This document shows, in pieces, positions 8,509-16,546 of a DNA stretch of 64,000 nt. Origin of the DNA: Streptomyces sp. Go-475 (lineage in GTDB: Bacteria > Actinomycetota > Actinomycetes > Streptomycetales > Streptomycetaceae); contig NZ_CP026121.1 of assembly GCF_003330845.1 (NCBI RefSeq), positions 5,499,501 to 5,563,500 of the forward strand, given 5' to 3'. Positions within the stretch are counted from its first letter, which is position 1; the number at the start of each line of letters is the position of its first letter. Under the pieces are notes generated by a model. The model was not told the DNA's origin, searched no databases, and saw only the letters and a list, made by a program, of their open reading frames with translations. Both the position numbers and the translations under genes were made by a program.

Positions 8509-10840
8509 ACTCCGTGCGCAGCCCGTCCGGCCGCATCATCTTCAGCAGCGGTGGCAGGCTCAGCAGCGTCACCACCAGGACGACGCCCGCGCCGATGCCC
8601 GTCATGGACAGTACGCTCGGCCAGTCCACCCGGACGGACGTGTTGACCATCCGCAGCAGGACCGCGCCCAGGGCCGTGCCCACCGCCGCGGCGAGCAGCA
8701 GGCCGAGCCCGATCGGGATGGCCGTCTGCCACAGCACCGACAGGCCGAGGGTGCGGCGCCGGATGCCGAAGGCGACCAGGGCCGACAGCAGCTTGCGGCG
8801 CTCGCGCAACTGCTCCAGCTGCGAGACCAGCAGGCTCGCCCCGATCAGCGCCAGCACGCACGCGGCGCCGACGGACAGGCCGGTGCGGATGGTGGCGTAG
8901 CGGTCGTTGCGCTCGACGGCGTGCCAGACCATGGGGTCGGCCATGGGGTCGATGGCCGCCGCCGTGTTGCGCACGTACTCGTACGCGTCCGGCTCGCCGG
9001 GGGAGAGGCTGAGGTAGAGCTCCTTCTCGGCGAACCGCGCGAGCGTCGTGAACGGGGAGCCCGGCGTCACCAGGATGCCGCCGCGCTTGGTGCCGGTCGG
9101 GTCCTCGCGGGACTCGGCCGGCCGGATGTCCCGCGGCACGGTCCAGGAGAAGCGCTCCCCGGGCCGGCCGTCGTTCACGCCGTCGAACCACAGCTTCTTG
9201 CCCGGCTGGGCGAGCCCGGCCGTGTCGGTGTCGTACTCCCCTCCGTGCACGGCGAAGACGTCGCCGTCGCGGCAGGAGGGCAGCGTGGCCACCTCGCGCA
9301 GGGTGGCGCAGTCGCCGACGGTGACCTGGATGATGGCATCCGTGTCGCTGCGCCCGTCGGTGAGGTAGGTCTCGCCCATGGCGGTGACCTTGCGGACGCC
9401 CTTGGTGTCGCGGAACTTCTGGGCGGTGGAGGCGAGTTCGAGGTCGTCCGGCACGTGCACCTGCATCTGGGCGCGGGAGACGTCGTAGCGCGACGCCGCG
9501 GTGTAGGTGCCCTCCACCCCGGCGAACAGCATCTGCAGCGCGATCGCCCCGGCCACCGCGACCGCGATGCCGTTGACCATGCGGGCCGCCGCGCCGCTGC
9601 TCAACTGCAGCCTGCGCACGGCGAGTTGCCAGGCGACCCCGCCCGATCCGAGGCGGGCGACGACCGTCTCCACCACCCACGGCAGCAAGGCCGTGACCCC
9701 GACGAGCAGGAGCATGACACCGCCGACGACGAGGTACTGGTTGAAGGTCCCCTCGTCACCGCCCTGGCCGACCATCGGGAACAGCAGCGCGAGGCCGCCC
9801 AGCGGCAGCACCAGCCGCCACCACAGCCGGCGCCGCGTCGGCCTGGCCGTGCGCACCACGCCGAGCGGCTCGATGACCACCCCGCGCAGGGCGAGCAGCG
9901 TCACCAGCACGGCGGCCGTCGGCACCGCCAGCGCGACCAGGGCGGCCAGCAGGGGCGAGGGGTTCAGGTAGCTCGGGAAGACGCTGACGCGGGACACCTC
10001 GAAGGAGGCCGCCAGCTGACGTCCGAGCAGGAAGAACCCGGTACCGAGGACGAGACCCAGCACGGACCCGGCGAGGGCCTCGCCGGCGGCGATGCGCCGG
10101 GTCATCCGGCTGTCGGAGCCGACCAGCCGCAGCGCCGCGAGCCTGCGGTCGCGCCGCTCGCCGCCGAACCGCACGGCCGCGGCGATGAACACGGCGACCG
10201 GCATCAGCAGCACCACGAAGACGACCAGGACCAGCAGGAGCAGGACCGGGTCCCAGGGGTCGGACGGTGCCAGGTCCGAGTTGCCGAAGCGGTCGATCCG
10301 CGCCCCGCTGGCCGAACCGAGCCGGTCGGCGAGCCCCTGTCCGCCCGTGAAGTAGGCGAGCTCCTGGGAGCCGATGAGCCCCTGCTCTCCGATGGTGCCC
10401 GTGATCCGGTAGGGCAGCCGCTCGCGCAGCAGCTTCCCGTCGTCGGAGGCGAGCAGCTCCTTCAGCGCGGGGGAGACGGCCATCTCGCCCTTGGCCGGGA
10501 ACTCCGCGAGCCCCGGCGGCAGCGGAGCGCGCGGGCCCTCCGGCTCCACCATGCGCCCCCGCACGTCCCGGTCGCGGAACGTGGTGTCCGTGTCCAGCAC
10601 GATCAGGGTGTTGTCGGCCTTCGGTATCTCCTGCTGGCTGAAGGTGTGGTCGCTGCGCGCCTCCTCCCGCCGGTCCCGTTCCGCCAGCGCGTTCGGGATG
10701 GCGGTGGTGAGCAGCAGCAGCGCCACGCCGAGTCCGACGCCGACGGCCGTGAGCAGCGCCCGGATCCACCCCTCGCGCCCGCCCGCGAAGGCGAACCGGG
10801 CGCCCATGGCCAGATCCCGGCCCCACTGCCCGGCACTCAT
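8507..10840 (-). CDS. FtsX-like ABC exporter permease
   Basis: A 777-residue permease of the MacB/FtsX type. The N-terminal helix (ALLTAVGVGLGVALLLL) is followed by a large extracytoplasmic region, a first three-helix FtsX domain (VLLLLVLVVFVVLLMPVAVFIAAAV and RIAAGEALAGSVLGLVLGTGFFLLG), a second periplasm-like insert with Cys residues (VGDCATLREVATLPSCRDGDVF), and a second FtsX block near the C-terminus. The size fits duplicated-FtsX permeases that export peptides or antibiotics or act as mechanotransmitters. It is the last gene of a padR-ATPase-permease operon; its ATG overlaps the ATPase stop (ATGA). Confidence 0.85.
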   Translation of the reverse strand: MSAGQWGRDLAMGARFAFAGGREGWIRALLTAVGVGLGVALLLLTTAIPNALAERDRREEARSDHTFSQQEIPKADNTLIVLDTDTTFRDRDVRGRMVEPEGPRAPLPPGLAEFPAKGEMAVSPALKELLASDDGKLLRERLPYRITGTIGEQGLIGSQELAYFTGGQGLADRLGSASGARIDRFGNSDLAPSDPWDPVLLLLVLVVFVVLLMPVAVFIAAAVRFGGERRDRRLAALRLVGSDSRMTRRIAAGEALAGSVLGLVLGTGFFLLGRQLAASFEVSRVSVFPSYLNPSPLLAALVALAVPTAAVLVTLLALRGVVIEPLGVVRTARPTRRRLWWRLVLPLGGLALLFPMVGQGGDEGTFNQYLVVGGVMLLLVGVTALLPWVVETVVARLGSGGVAWQLAVRRLQLSSGAAARMVNGIAVAVAGAIALQMLFAGVEGTYTAASRYDVSRAQMQVHVPDDLELASTAQKFRDTKGVRKVTAMGETYLTDGRSDTDAIIQVTVGDCATLREVATLPSCRDGDVFAVHGGEYDTDTAGLAQPGKKLWFDGVNDGRPGERFSWTVPRDIRPAESREDPTGTKRGGILVTPGSPFTTLARFAEKELYLSLSPGEPDAYEYVRNTAAAIDPMADPMVWHAVERNDRYATIRTGLSVGAACVLALIGASLLVSQLEQLRERRKLLSALVAFGIRRRTLGLSVLWQTAIPIGLGLLLAAAVGTALGAVLLRMVNTSVRVDWPSVLSMTGIGAGVVLVVTLLSLPPLLKMMRPDGLRTE

Positions 10841-11526
10841 ACGACGCGCTCCATGTCCCGGGACCTGCCGTCCCGGACGACGATCTCGCGGTCGGAGTAG
10901 GCGGCCACCCGTGCCTCGTGCGTGACGAGCACCACGGCCGTGTTCGCGGACCGGGCGGCGTCCGTGAGGAGTTCCATCACGCGCTCGCCGTTGAACGAGT
11001 CGAGCGCGCCGGTCGGCTCGTCGGCGAACACCACGCGCGGGTTCGTCACCAGCGAGCGGGCGACGGCGACCCGCTGCCCCTGGCCGCCGGACACCTCCCC
11101 GGGCCGCTTCTTGCGCAGGTCGTCCACCTCCAGCCGCTCCATCCACGCCAGCGCGGTCCGCTCGGCCTCCTTGCGGGAGGATCCGCTCAGGCGGAGTGGC
11201 AGCGCGACGTTCTCCACGCAGGTCAGTTCCGGCACGAGCTGCCCGAACTGGAAGACGAACCCGAACGCGGAGCGGCGCAGCGCACTGCGCTCGGCATCGC
11301 TCATCGCGGTCACCTCCCGCCCGTCGTACGTGATCGAGCCCGAGTCGGGCGTGACGATCCCGGCGAGGCAGTGCAGCAGCGTCGACTTGCCCGACCCGGA
11401 GGGGCCCATCACGGCGACGACCTCACCCGGGTGGATGGAGAACTCGGCACCGTCGAGCGCGGTGGTCGGCCCGTACGCCTTGCGCAGGTCCCGGGCGACG
11501 AGGAGCGAACCGGCGGGAGCGGTCAC
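10837..11526 (-). CDS. ABC transporter ATP-binding protein (MacB/LolD type)
   Basis: A 229-residue nucleotide-binding subunit. Walker A GPSGSGKST, Q-loop FQFGQLVPELT, signature VSGGQGQRVAVAR (here GQGQ rather than the usual GQQQ), Walker B VVFADEPTGALD and the switch His in VTHE are all intact. Members of this family pair with FtsX-like permeases, and the permease gene overlaps its stop by four bases. The GTG start overlaps the padR stop in the same way, so the three genes are translationally coupled. Exported substrate is unknown; PadR control suggests drug- or phenolic-type induction. Confidence 0.92.
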   Translation of the reverse strand: MTAPAGSLLVARDLRKAYGPTTALDGAEFSIHPGEVVAVMGPSGSGKSTLLHCLAGIVTPDSGSITYDGREVTAMSDAERSALRRSAFGFVFQFGQLVPELTCVENVALPLRLSGSSRKEAERTALAWMERLEVDDLRKKRPGEVSGGQGQRVAVARSLVTNPRVVFADEPTGALDSFNGERVMELLTDAARSANTAVVLVTHEARVAAYSDREIVVRDGRSRDMERVV

Positions 11527-12047
11527 CGGGTCACCGCCGCACGGAGCTTGTCCAGCCGGGCCGCGGTCAGTTCCAGCCAGCGCAGGTCCGCCTCCAGGTG
11601 GAACAGGGCGTGGTCGCAGATGAGCTGGTCGGCCAGGTCGCCCTTGCGCTTGCGGTCGGTCAGGATCCGCATGCTGCGCAGGTGCTCGGAGCGCTGGTTG
11701 TCGAGGATGTCGGCGGCGTCCCGGTGGGTGAGCAGCGCGAGGACGACCTTGGTGTAGAGGGTCGACTGGAGGTACGGCTCCGGCTTCTCGGGTGTGGCGA
11801 GCCAACGCTCGACGTCGGTGATGCCGGCCTCGGTGATGGCGTACCGCTTGCGCTCGGGCCCGCCGCCCGGCTCGATGCCGTCGACTTCGACGAGCCCGTT
11901 CTTCAGCAGCCGGGACATCGTCGAGTAGACCTGGCCGTAGTGCAGCGGCCGGTCGTGACCGAACTTCTCGTCGAAGGCCCGCTTCAGGTCGTAACCGTGG
12001 CGCGGGCCGGACTCCAGGAGCCCCAGGAGAGTGTGACCGATGGACAT
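11523..12047 (-). CDS. PadR-family transcriptional repressor
   Basis: A 174-residue PadR repressor. The winged helix reads MSIGHTLLGLLESGPRHGYDLKRAFDEKFG with the recognition helix YGQVYSTMSRLLKNGLVE, and a C-terminal helical dimerisation region follows (VLALLTHRDAADILDNQRSEH and onwards). The start at 12047 is preferred because an upstream alternative at 12062 would place part of the putative operator inside the coding sequence. PadR proteins repress neighbouring exporters until they bind an aromatic or cationic ligand, and this gene heads the ABC exporter operon. Confidence 0.9.
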   Translation of the reverse strand: MSIGHTLLGLLESGPRHGYDLKRAFDEKFGHDRPLHYGQVYSTMSRLLKNGLVEVDGIEPGGGPERKRYAITEAGITDVERWLATPEKPEPYLQSTLYTKVVLALLTHRDAADILDNQRSEHLRSMRILTDRKRKGDLADQLICDHALFHLEADLRWLELTAARLDKLRAAVTR

Positions 12048-12055
12048 GCCAGGAC

Positions 12056-12086
12056 TGTACACGGGGTGTATACGCGAGATGTATAC
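12056..12086 (-). promoter_or_regulatory. repeated TGTATAC boxes, likely PadR operator
   Basis: TGTACAC (12056), TGTATAC (12067) and TGTATAC (12080) occur 11 and 13 bases apart, immediately before the padR start. GTATAC is itself palindromic. The position suits autorepression and could also overlap the -10 element. Confidence 0.55.
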
Positions 12087-12158
12087 GCCGAGTGCGCAGT
12101 TCCTGGCGGTCGGTGCGGGTGCGCAGGTCGGGGGCGGTTGTCACGGTTCCGCAACAGG

Positions 12159-12404
12159 CTATTGCTCCGGGTCCCGGGGTGGGCGTCCCCGCCGGGGCAG
12201 CGGCCCCGTCTCCCTCGGCAGCCGCCCGGCCTCGGCCAGCGCCTTCCGCAGCAGGAACTCGATCTGCGCGTTGGCCGAGCGCAGTTCGTCCCCGGCCCAC
12301 CGCGCCAGCGCCTCGTACACCGCCGGGTCCAGCCGCAGCAGCACCTGCTTGCGCTGCTGCTGCGGCCGGCGCTGCGAACCCGGGCCCTCGGGAGGCACCG
12401 TCAC
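12159..12404 (-). CDS. small ribbon-helix-helix protein
   Basis: An 81-residue basic protein. The central part reads RKQVLLRLDPAVYEALARWA followed by DELRSANAQIEFLLRKAL, the pattern of an Arc/CopG-like ribbon-helix-helix DNA-binding fold (a beta strand with alternating hydrophobic residues, then two helices). The C-terminus is Pro/Arg rich. The GTG start overlaps the stop of the SPFH gene by four bases, so it is translationally coupled to it. An operon partner of a stomatin-like protein with this fold could be the operon's own repressor, or an unknown accessory factor. The palindrome at 13391-13404 is a candidate site. Confidence 0.75.
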   Translation of the reverse strand: MTVPPEGPGSQRRPQQQRKQVLLRLDPAVYEALARWAGDELRSANAQIEFLLRKALAEAGRLPRETGPLPRRGRPPRDPEQ

Positions 12405-13336
12405 TGGTACAGGGACCCGGTGTTGAGGACCGGCTGGGCGGCGCGGTCGCCGCACAGGACCACCATCAGGTTGGAGACCATCGTCGCCTTCCGCTCGGAG
12501 TCCAGCTCCACGATGTCCCGCTCGGTGATCCGGGCGATCGCGGCCTCGACCATGCCCACCGCCCCGTCGACGATCTGCCGCCGGGCCGCGACGACCGCCC
12601 CGGCCTGCTGCCGCTGGAGCATCGCCGAGGCGATCTCGGGGGCGTAGGCGAGGTGCGTGAAGCGGGACTCGATGATCTGCACGCCGGCCGCCTCCACGCG
12701 CGCGTGCAGTTCGACGGCGAGCTTCTCGGTGATCTCCTCGGCGTTGCCGCGCAGCGAGAGGCCGTCCTCCTCGTGGGCGTCGTAGGGGTACTCGATGGCG
12801 ATGTGCCGCACGGCCGCCTCGGTCTGCGTGGAGACGAACTCGACGTAGTCGTCCACCTCGAAGGTCGCCTGGGCGGTGTCCTCGACGCGCCACACCACGA
12901 CCGCGGCCAGCTCGATCGGGTTGCCGTAGGCGTCGTTGACCTTCAGGACGGCTGTCTCGTGGTTGCGGACACGGGTCGAGATCTTCGTGCGCGAGGTGAG
13001 CGGGTTCACCCAGCGCAGGCCGTCCTGCCGGATCGTGCCGCGGTACCGGCCGAAGAGCTGGACGACCCGGGCCTCGCCGGGCGCCACCATGTTCAGCCCG
13101 CACATGGCCAGGAACGCCGCGAGCGCGACCAGGACGCCGCCGATGATCAGACCGGCCTTCGCCCCGCCGCCCTCCACCGACGTGGCGGCCGCGATCAGCC
13201 CGGCGCCGGCCAGCAGTCCGAGCAGGCCGAGCAGCAGGGCGAGCCCGCCGCCGATGCTGTGCGCGGCGAACTCCCGGACCCGGGGCGCCGGCATCTCGGG
13301 CACGTCGGCGGTGACCTGCGGTCGGTGTGTGGACAT
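12401..13336 (-). CDS. SPFH/band 7 (stomatin-like) membrane protein
   Basis: A 311-residue SPFH-domain protein. Two hydrophobic segments follow a 40-residue cytosolic leader (GGGLALLLGLLGLLAGAGLIAA and AGLIIGGVLVALAAFLAMCGL), then the band 7 domain starts at NMVAPGEARVVQLFGRYRGTI with the typical GLRWVNPLTSRTKISTRVRNHE and later SRFTHLAYAPEIASAMLQRQQA. SPFH proteins form oligomeric rings that organise membrane microdomains or protect proteases. The start at 13336 was chosen because it gives MSTHRP with GGGGATC upstream. The gene precedes the small RHH protein in a two-gene operon. Confidence 0.9.
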   Translation of the reverse strand: MSTHRPQVTADVPEMPAPRVREFAAHSIGGGLALLLGLLGLLAGAGLIAAATSVEGGGAKAGLIIGGVLVALAAFLAMCGLNMVAPGEARVVQLFGRYRGTIRQDGLRWVNPLTSRTKISTRVRNHETAVLKVNDAYGNPIELAAVVVWRVEDTAQATFEVDDYVEFVSTQTEAAVRHIAIEYPYDAHEEDGLSLRGNAEEITEKLAVELHARVEAAGVQIIESRFTHLAYAPEIASAMLQRQQAGAVVAARRQIVDGAVGMVEAAIARITERDIVELDSERKATMVSNLMVVLCGDRAAQPVLNTGSLYQ

Positions 13337-13390
13337 GGGTGATCCCCCGTTCCTCGCGGGAAGCCACGCCTGCATAGCTTCCACCTATCT

Positions 13391-13404
13391 AAGTGATATC
13401 ACTT
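13391..13404. promoter_or_regulatory. 14-bp perfect palindrome upstream of the SPFH operon
   Basis: AAGTGATATCACTT is a perfect palindrome 55 bases before the SPFH start, in an AT-rich patch. On the minus strand it is followed at once by TTAGATAGG, a plausible -10, so a bound repressor would block RNA polymerase. Confidence 0.6.
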
Positions 13405-13571
13405 TTCTGCGTTCTGGCAACCCTGCGGGTGTCTCGTACGTCGGTTCCGTTGGGGTGGGTGCTGATTGTCACGTCCGCAAAGGGCCGGATCGGCAGGCCT
13501 ATCTCATATCTCCCGGTGTTAGCTTTCTGAGCTGACCTGAGGCGGCGAACCTGTGTGACACATGAGCACAC

Positions 13572-15884
13572 ATGAACGAAGCGGAGCGGATCGGACCCAT
13601 GGGACGAGCGGAAGAGAGACGCGCCCGACAGCGCGGTGGGCGCCGGGCGGCACCCAAGCGCCGCCGTTCGTCGGCCGCGACTGGGAAGAGCGGCATACGC
13701 AGGCTCTTCACCTGGAAGAAGATCCTCGGCACCTTCCTCGGCCTGTGCCTGCTGGGCATGGGCGCCTTCGTCGTGCTGTACATGATGATCGGCATCCCCG
13801 AGGGGAACGCCGACGCCAAGTGGCAGAGCAACGTCTACAAGTACAGCGACGGCACGCTCCTGGCCCGCACGGGTGACCGCAACCGCGAGATCGTGGACCT
13901 GGCCAAGATCCCCAAGCCCGTCCAGAAGACCTTCGTCGCCGCCGAGAACAAGACCTTCTACAAGGACGCCGGTGTCGACCTGAAGGGCACCGCCCGCGGC
14001 CTGCTGAACACGGTCACCGGCAAGGGCGCCCAGGGCGGTTCCACCATCACCCAGCAGTACGTCAAGAACTACTACCTCACGCAGGAACAGACCGTCTCGC
14101 GCAAGCTGAAGGAACTGGTCATCTCGCTGAAGCTGGACCGCGAGAAGTCCAAGGACTACATCCTGGCCGGCTACATCAACACCAGCTACTACGGCCGTGG
14201 CACCTACGGCATCCAGGCCGCCGCCCAGGCCTACTACGGCGTCGACGCCCAGGACCTCGACGTCGAGCAGGGCGCCTACCTCGCCGCGCTGCTCCAGGCC
14301 CCGAGCGAGTACGACTGGGCGGTCGCCTCCCCGACGGGGAAGAGGCTGGTGAAGGCCCGCTGGAACTACGTCCTGGACAACATGGTCGAGGAGGGCTGGC
14401 TGAGCAAGGCCAAGCGCGCCGCCATGAAGTTCCCGGTGCCCGAGCCGCCCAAGAACGACCCCAGCCTGGAGGGCCAGACCGGCTACCTGGTGAAGTCGGC
14501 CGACGCCGCGTTGGAGAGGCAGCTGGTCGCCCAGGGCACCGCCGAGGACCTGAAGACGGCCCAGGCGATGGTGGAACAGGGGGGCTGGACCCTCACCCTG
14601 AACATCGACAAGAAGAAGCAGGCGGCCCTGGAGAAGGCCGTCAAGAAGCAGCTGGACAGCAAGCTGGACCCGAAGACGCGGAAGGTGGACGCGGACGTCC
14701 AGGCCGGCGCCGCCTCCGTGAACCCGAAGACGGGCGCGGTCGTCGCGATGTACGGCGGCAGGGACTATCTGAAGCACTACCTCAACAACGCGACCCGCAC
14801 GGACTACCAGCCCGCCTCCACCTTCAAGCCGGTCATCCTGGCCGCCGCCCTGGAGGAGGACGCCAAGACCCAGGACGGCAGGCCGATCAGGGCGAACACG
14901 GTCTACGACGGCACGAGCAAGCGGCCGGTCGTCGACAACGGCACCAAGGTCGGGTTCGCCCCGGAGAACGAGGACGACCGGAGCTACGGGAAGGTCACCG
15001 TCCAGCGGGCGATGAACGACTCCATCAACTCCGTCTTCGCGCAGATGGGCGTCGACGTCGGCATGCCGGAGGTCGTGAAGGTCGCCGGCAAGCTCGGCAT
15101 GGACACCGAGAACATGGAGGCCGTGCCCGCGCAGACCCTGGGCACCATGGGCGCGAGCCCGCTGCAGATGGCCGGTGTCTACGCGACCCTCGACAACCAC
15201 GGGAAGAAGGTCACCCCGGCGCTCGTCAAGTCGGTCGAGCACAACACCCGGACGGTCACCTTCCCCGACCCGGTCGGTGAGCAGGTCATCAGCCGCGAGG
15301 CCGCCGACACGGTCACGTCGGTGCTGACCGGCGTGGTCGACGACGGTACGGCCAAGAAGTCCGTGCAGGGCAACGCCGAGCGGGACGGGCAGCAGGTCGC
15401 GGGCAAGACGGGCACGTCCGACGACAACAAGTCGGCCTGGTTCACCGGCTACACGCCCGACCTGGTCACGTCGGTCGGACTGTTCGGCGAGGACGACAAG
15501 CCGCCGCACGCACAGGTCCCGATGTACAAGGCGGGCGGCGAGCCCCGGGTCAACGGCGGTGGTTTCCCGGCGCAGATCTGGGCCGCGTACATGTTCGCCG
15601 TGACGTCCTCGGACGCCGAGTTCGACCTGGAGACCGACCAGGGAGCGGCCGTCCAGCCGACCTGGACGCCGACTCCGTCCCAGACGCCGACGACGCGGGA
15701 GCCGTCGGCGACACCGACGACCCAGAAACCGTCCGAGACGCCGACGACGCAGCCGCCGTCCCAGACTCCGACCACACAGGCTCCGTCCCAGACGCCGACC
15801 ACGAAGCCGCCCACGGTCGAGCCGACGCTCAGGCCGACGGACGGCTCCAGCCTGGAGCCGCCGGGATTCGGCGGCGACCAGTAG
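13572..15884 (+). CDS. class A penicillin-binding protein (bifunctional)
   Basis: A 770-residue peptidoglycan polymerase and transpeptidase. A basic cytosolic tail of about 45 residues precedes one membrane helix (ILGTFLGLCLLGMGAFVVLYMM). The GT51 domain follows, with catalytic Glu125 in AAENKTFYKDAGV and GGSTITQQYVKN. The penicillin-binding domain has the nucleophile Ser416 in PASTFKP (SxxK), the SIN triad in MNDSINSVF, and KTGTS. The last 70 residues are a Thr/Pro/Ser tail of repeated PSxTPTTxx units, probably an unstructured wall-spanning extension. The start is set at ATG 13572; MGRAEERR 12 residues later is an alternative. A strong hairpin follows the gene. Confidence 0.93.
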   Translation: MNEAERIGPMGRAEERRARQRGGRRAAPKRRRSSAATGKSGIRRLFTWKKILGTFLGLCLLGMGAFVVLYMMIGIPEGNADAKWQSNVYKYSDGTLLARTGDRNREIVDLAKIPKPVQKTFVAAENKTFYKDAGVDLKGTARGLLNTVTGKGAQGGSTITQQYVKNYYLTQEQTVSRKLKELVISLKLDREKSKDYILAGYINTSYYGRGTYGIQAAAQAYYGVDAQDLDVEQGAYLAALLQAPSEYDWAVASPTGKRLVKARWNYVLDNMVEEGWLSKAKRAAMKFPVPEPPKNDPSLEGQTGYLVKSADAALERQLVAQGTAEDLKTAQAMVEQGGWTLTLNIDKKKQAALEKAVKKQLDSKLDPKTRKVDADVQAGAASVNPKTGAVVAMYGGRDYLKHYLNNATRTDYQPASTFKPVILAAALEEDAKTQDGRPIRANTVYDGTSKRPVVDNGTKVGFAPENEDDRSYGKVTVQRAMNDSINSVFAQMGVDVGMPEVVKVAGKLGMDTENMEAVPAQTLGTMGASPLQMAGVYATLDNHGKKVTPALVKSVEHNTRTVTFPDPVGEQVISREAADTVTSVLTGVVDDGTAKKSVQGNAERDGQQVAGKTGTSDDNKSAWFTGYTPDLVTSVGLFGEDDKPPHAQVPMYKAGGEPRVNGGGFPAQIWAAYMFAVTSSDAEFDLETDQGAAVQPTWTPTPSQTPTTREPSATPTTQKPSETPTTQPPSQTPTTQAPSQTPTTKPPTVEPTLRPTDGSSLEPPGFGGDQ
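15675..15809 (+). repeat. five 27-bp repeats coding the PBP tail
   Basis: Five successive nine-residue units (PSQTPTTRE, PSATPTTQK, PSETPTTQP, PSQTPTTQA, PSQTPTTKP) lie in tandem. The DNA copies differ at several bases, so the array is not very recent. Confidence 0.8.
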
Positions 15885-15888
15885 CGAC

Positions 15889-15927
15889 GCGCGAGGGCGC
15901 CCGGCATGCCGCCGGGCGCCCTCGCGC
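15889..15927 (+). terminator. 17-bp perfect hairpin terminator
   Basis: GCGCGAGGGCGCCCGGC and GCCGGGCGCCCTCGCGC pair perfectly around a 5-base loop, right after the PBP stop. Confidence 0.85.
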
Positions 15928-16006
15928 TGGTTCACCACGCCGATGGCGGAACGGAGAGCCGTCGTATGCGCGGGCTTGGTCGAGGTGGGTGACAAGGAGA
16001 GGCATC

Positions 16007-16399
16007 ATGCTGGTCGTCGTACTGGTCACCACCGTCCTGGCCGTCGGCGTTCTGATCGCCAAGGCCATCATGCTGAGGTGGACCGAGCGGCTGCTGCTGG
16101 CCGACGCCGCCCACGGAGCCCTGGCGGAAGCGGCACTGCTCCTCGCGAGCCTCGCCTGGCTGATCAACATGTACGGCGTGATCTCGGTGTTCGGGGGACC
16201 CGGCCAGGCCGTCTCCCTTCTCCCCGCCCGCCAGGTCCGTCGTACGGACCACGGCGTCATCAACCTCGTGCCCGCCTGGATCGCGCCCACCGTGGTGGCG
16301 CTGTTCGCCGCCGCCGCCCTCTGTCTCCTCCTCGCTGTGGGGCTGGCCGTACGGAGCGGGAAGATCCCCTTCATCAGCCGGAAAGGGTCCCTGCGTTGA
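16007..16399 (+). CDS. small membrane protein of unknown function
   Basis: A 130-residue protein with about three hydrophobic helices: MLVVVLVTTVLAVGVLIAKA at the N-terminus, ALAEAALLLASLAWLINMYG in the middle, and IAPTVVALFAAAALCLLLAVGLAV near the end. A short loop (SLLPARQVRRTDHGVINLVPA) separates the second and third. I do not recognise a family. The ATG at 16007 follows AAGGAGAGG at good spacing. The gene stands alone and ends against a bidirectional terminator, so nothing in its surroundings indicates a job. Confidence 0.7.
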   Translation: MLVVVLVTTVLAVGVLIAKAIMLRWTERLLLADAAHGALAEAALLLASLAWLINMYGVISVFGGPGQAVSLLPARQVRRTDHGVINLVPAWIAPTVVALFAAAALCLLLAVGLAVRSGKIPFISRKGSLR

Positions 16400-16470
16400 G
16401 AAACGCGTTCACTGGCCGGCCCAGCCGTCGTCAATGACCTCGACCCGGTGAGCCCGGCCCGCCAGCGACA

Positions 16471-16512
16471 GCAGGACCGCCCCCCGACGAGGCTGCCGGG
16501 GGGCGGTCCTGC
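16471..16512. terminator. bidirectional 16-bp hairpin
   Basis: GCAGGACCGCCCCCCG pairs perfectly with CGGGGGGCGGTCCTGC between two convergent genes. Confidence 0.85.
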
Positions 16513-16546
16513 GCTGTGCCGGACGACCGTCACGTGTCCGTGGCGG

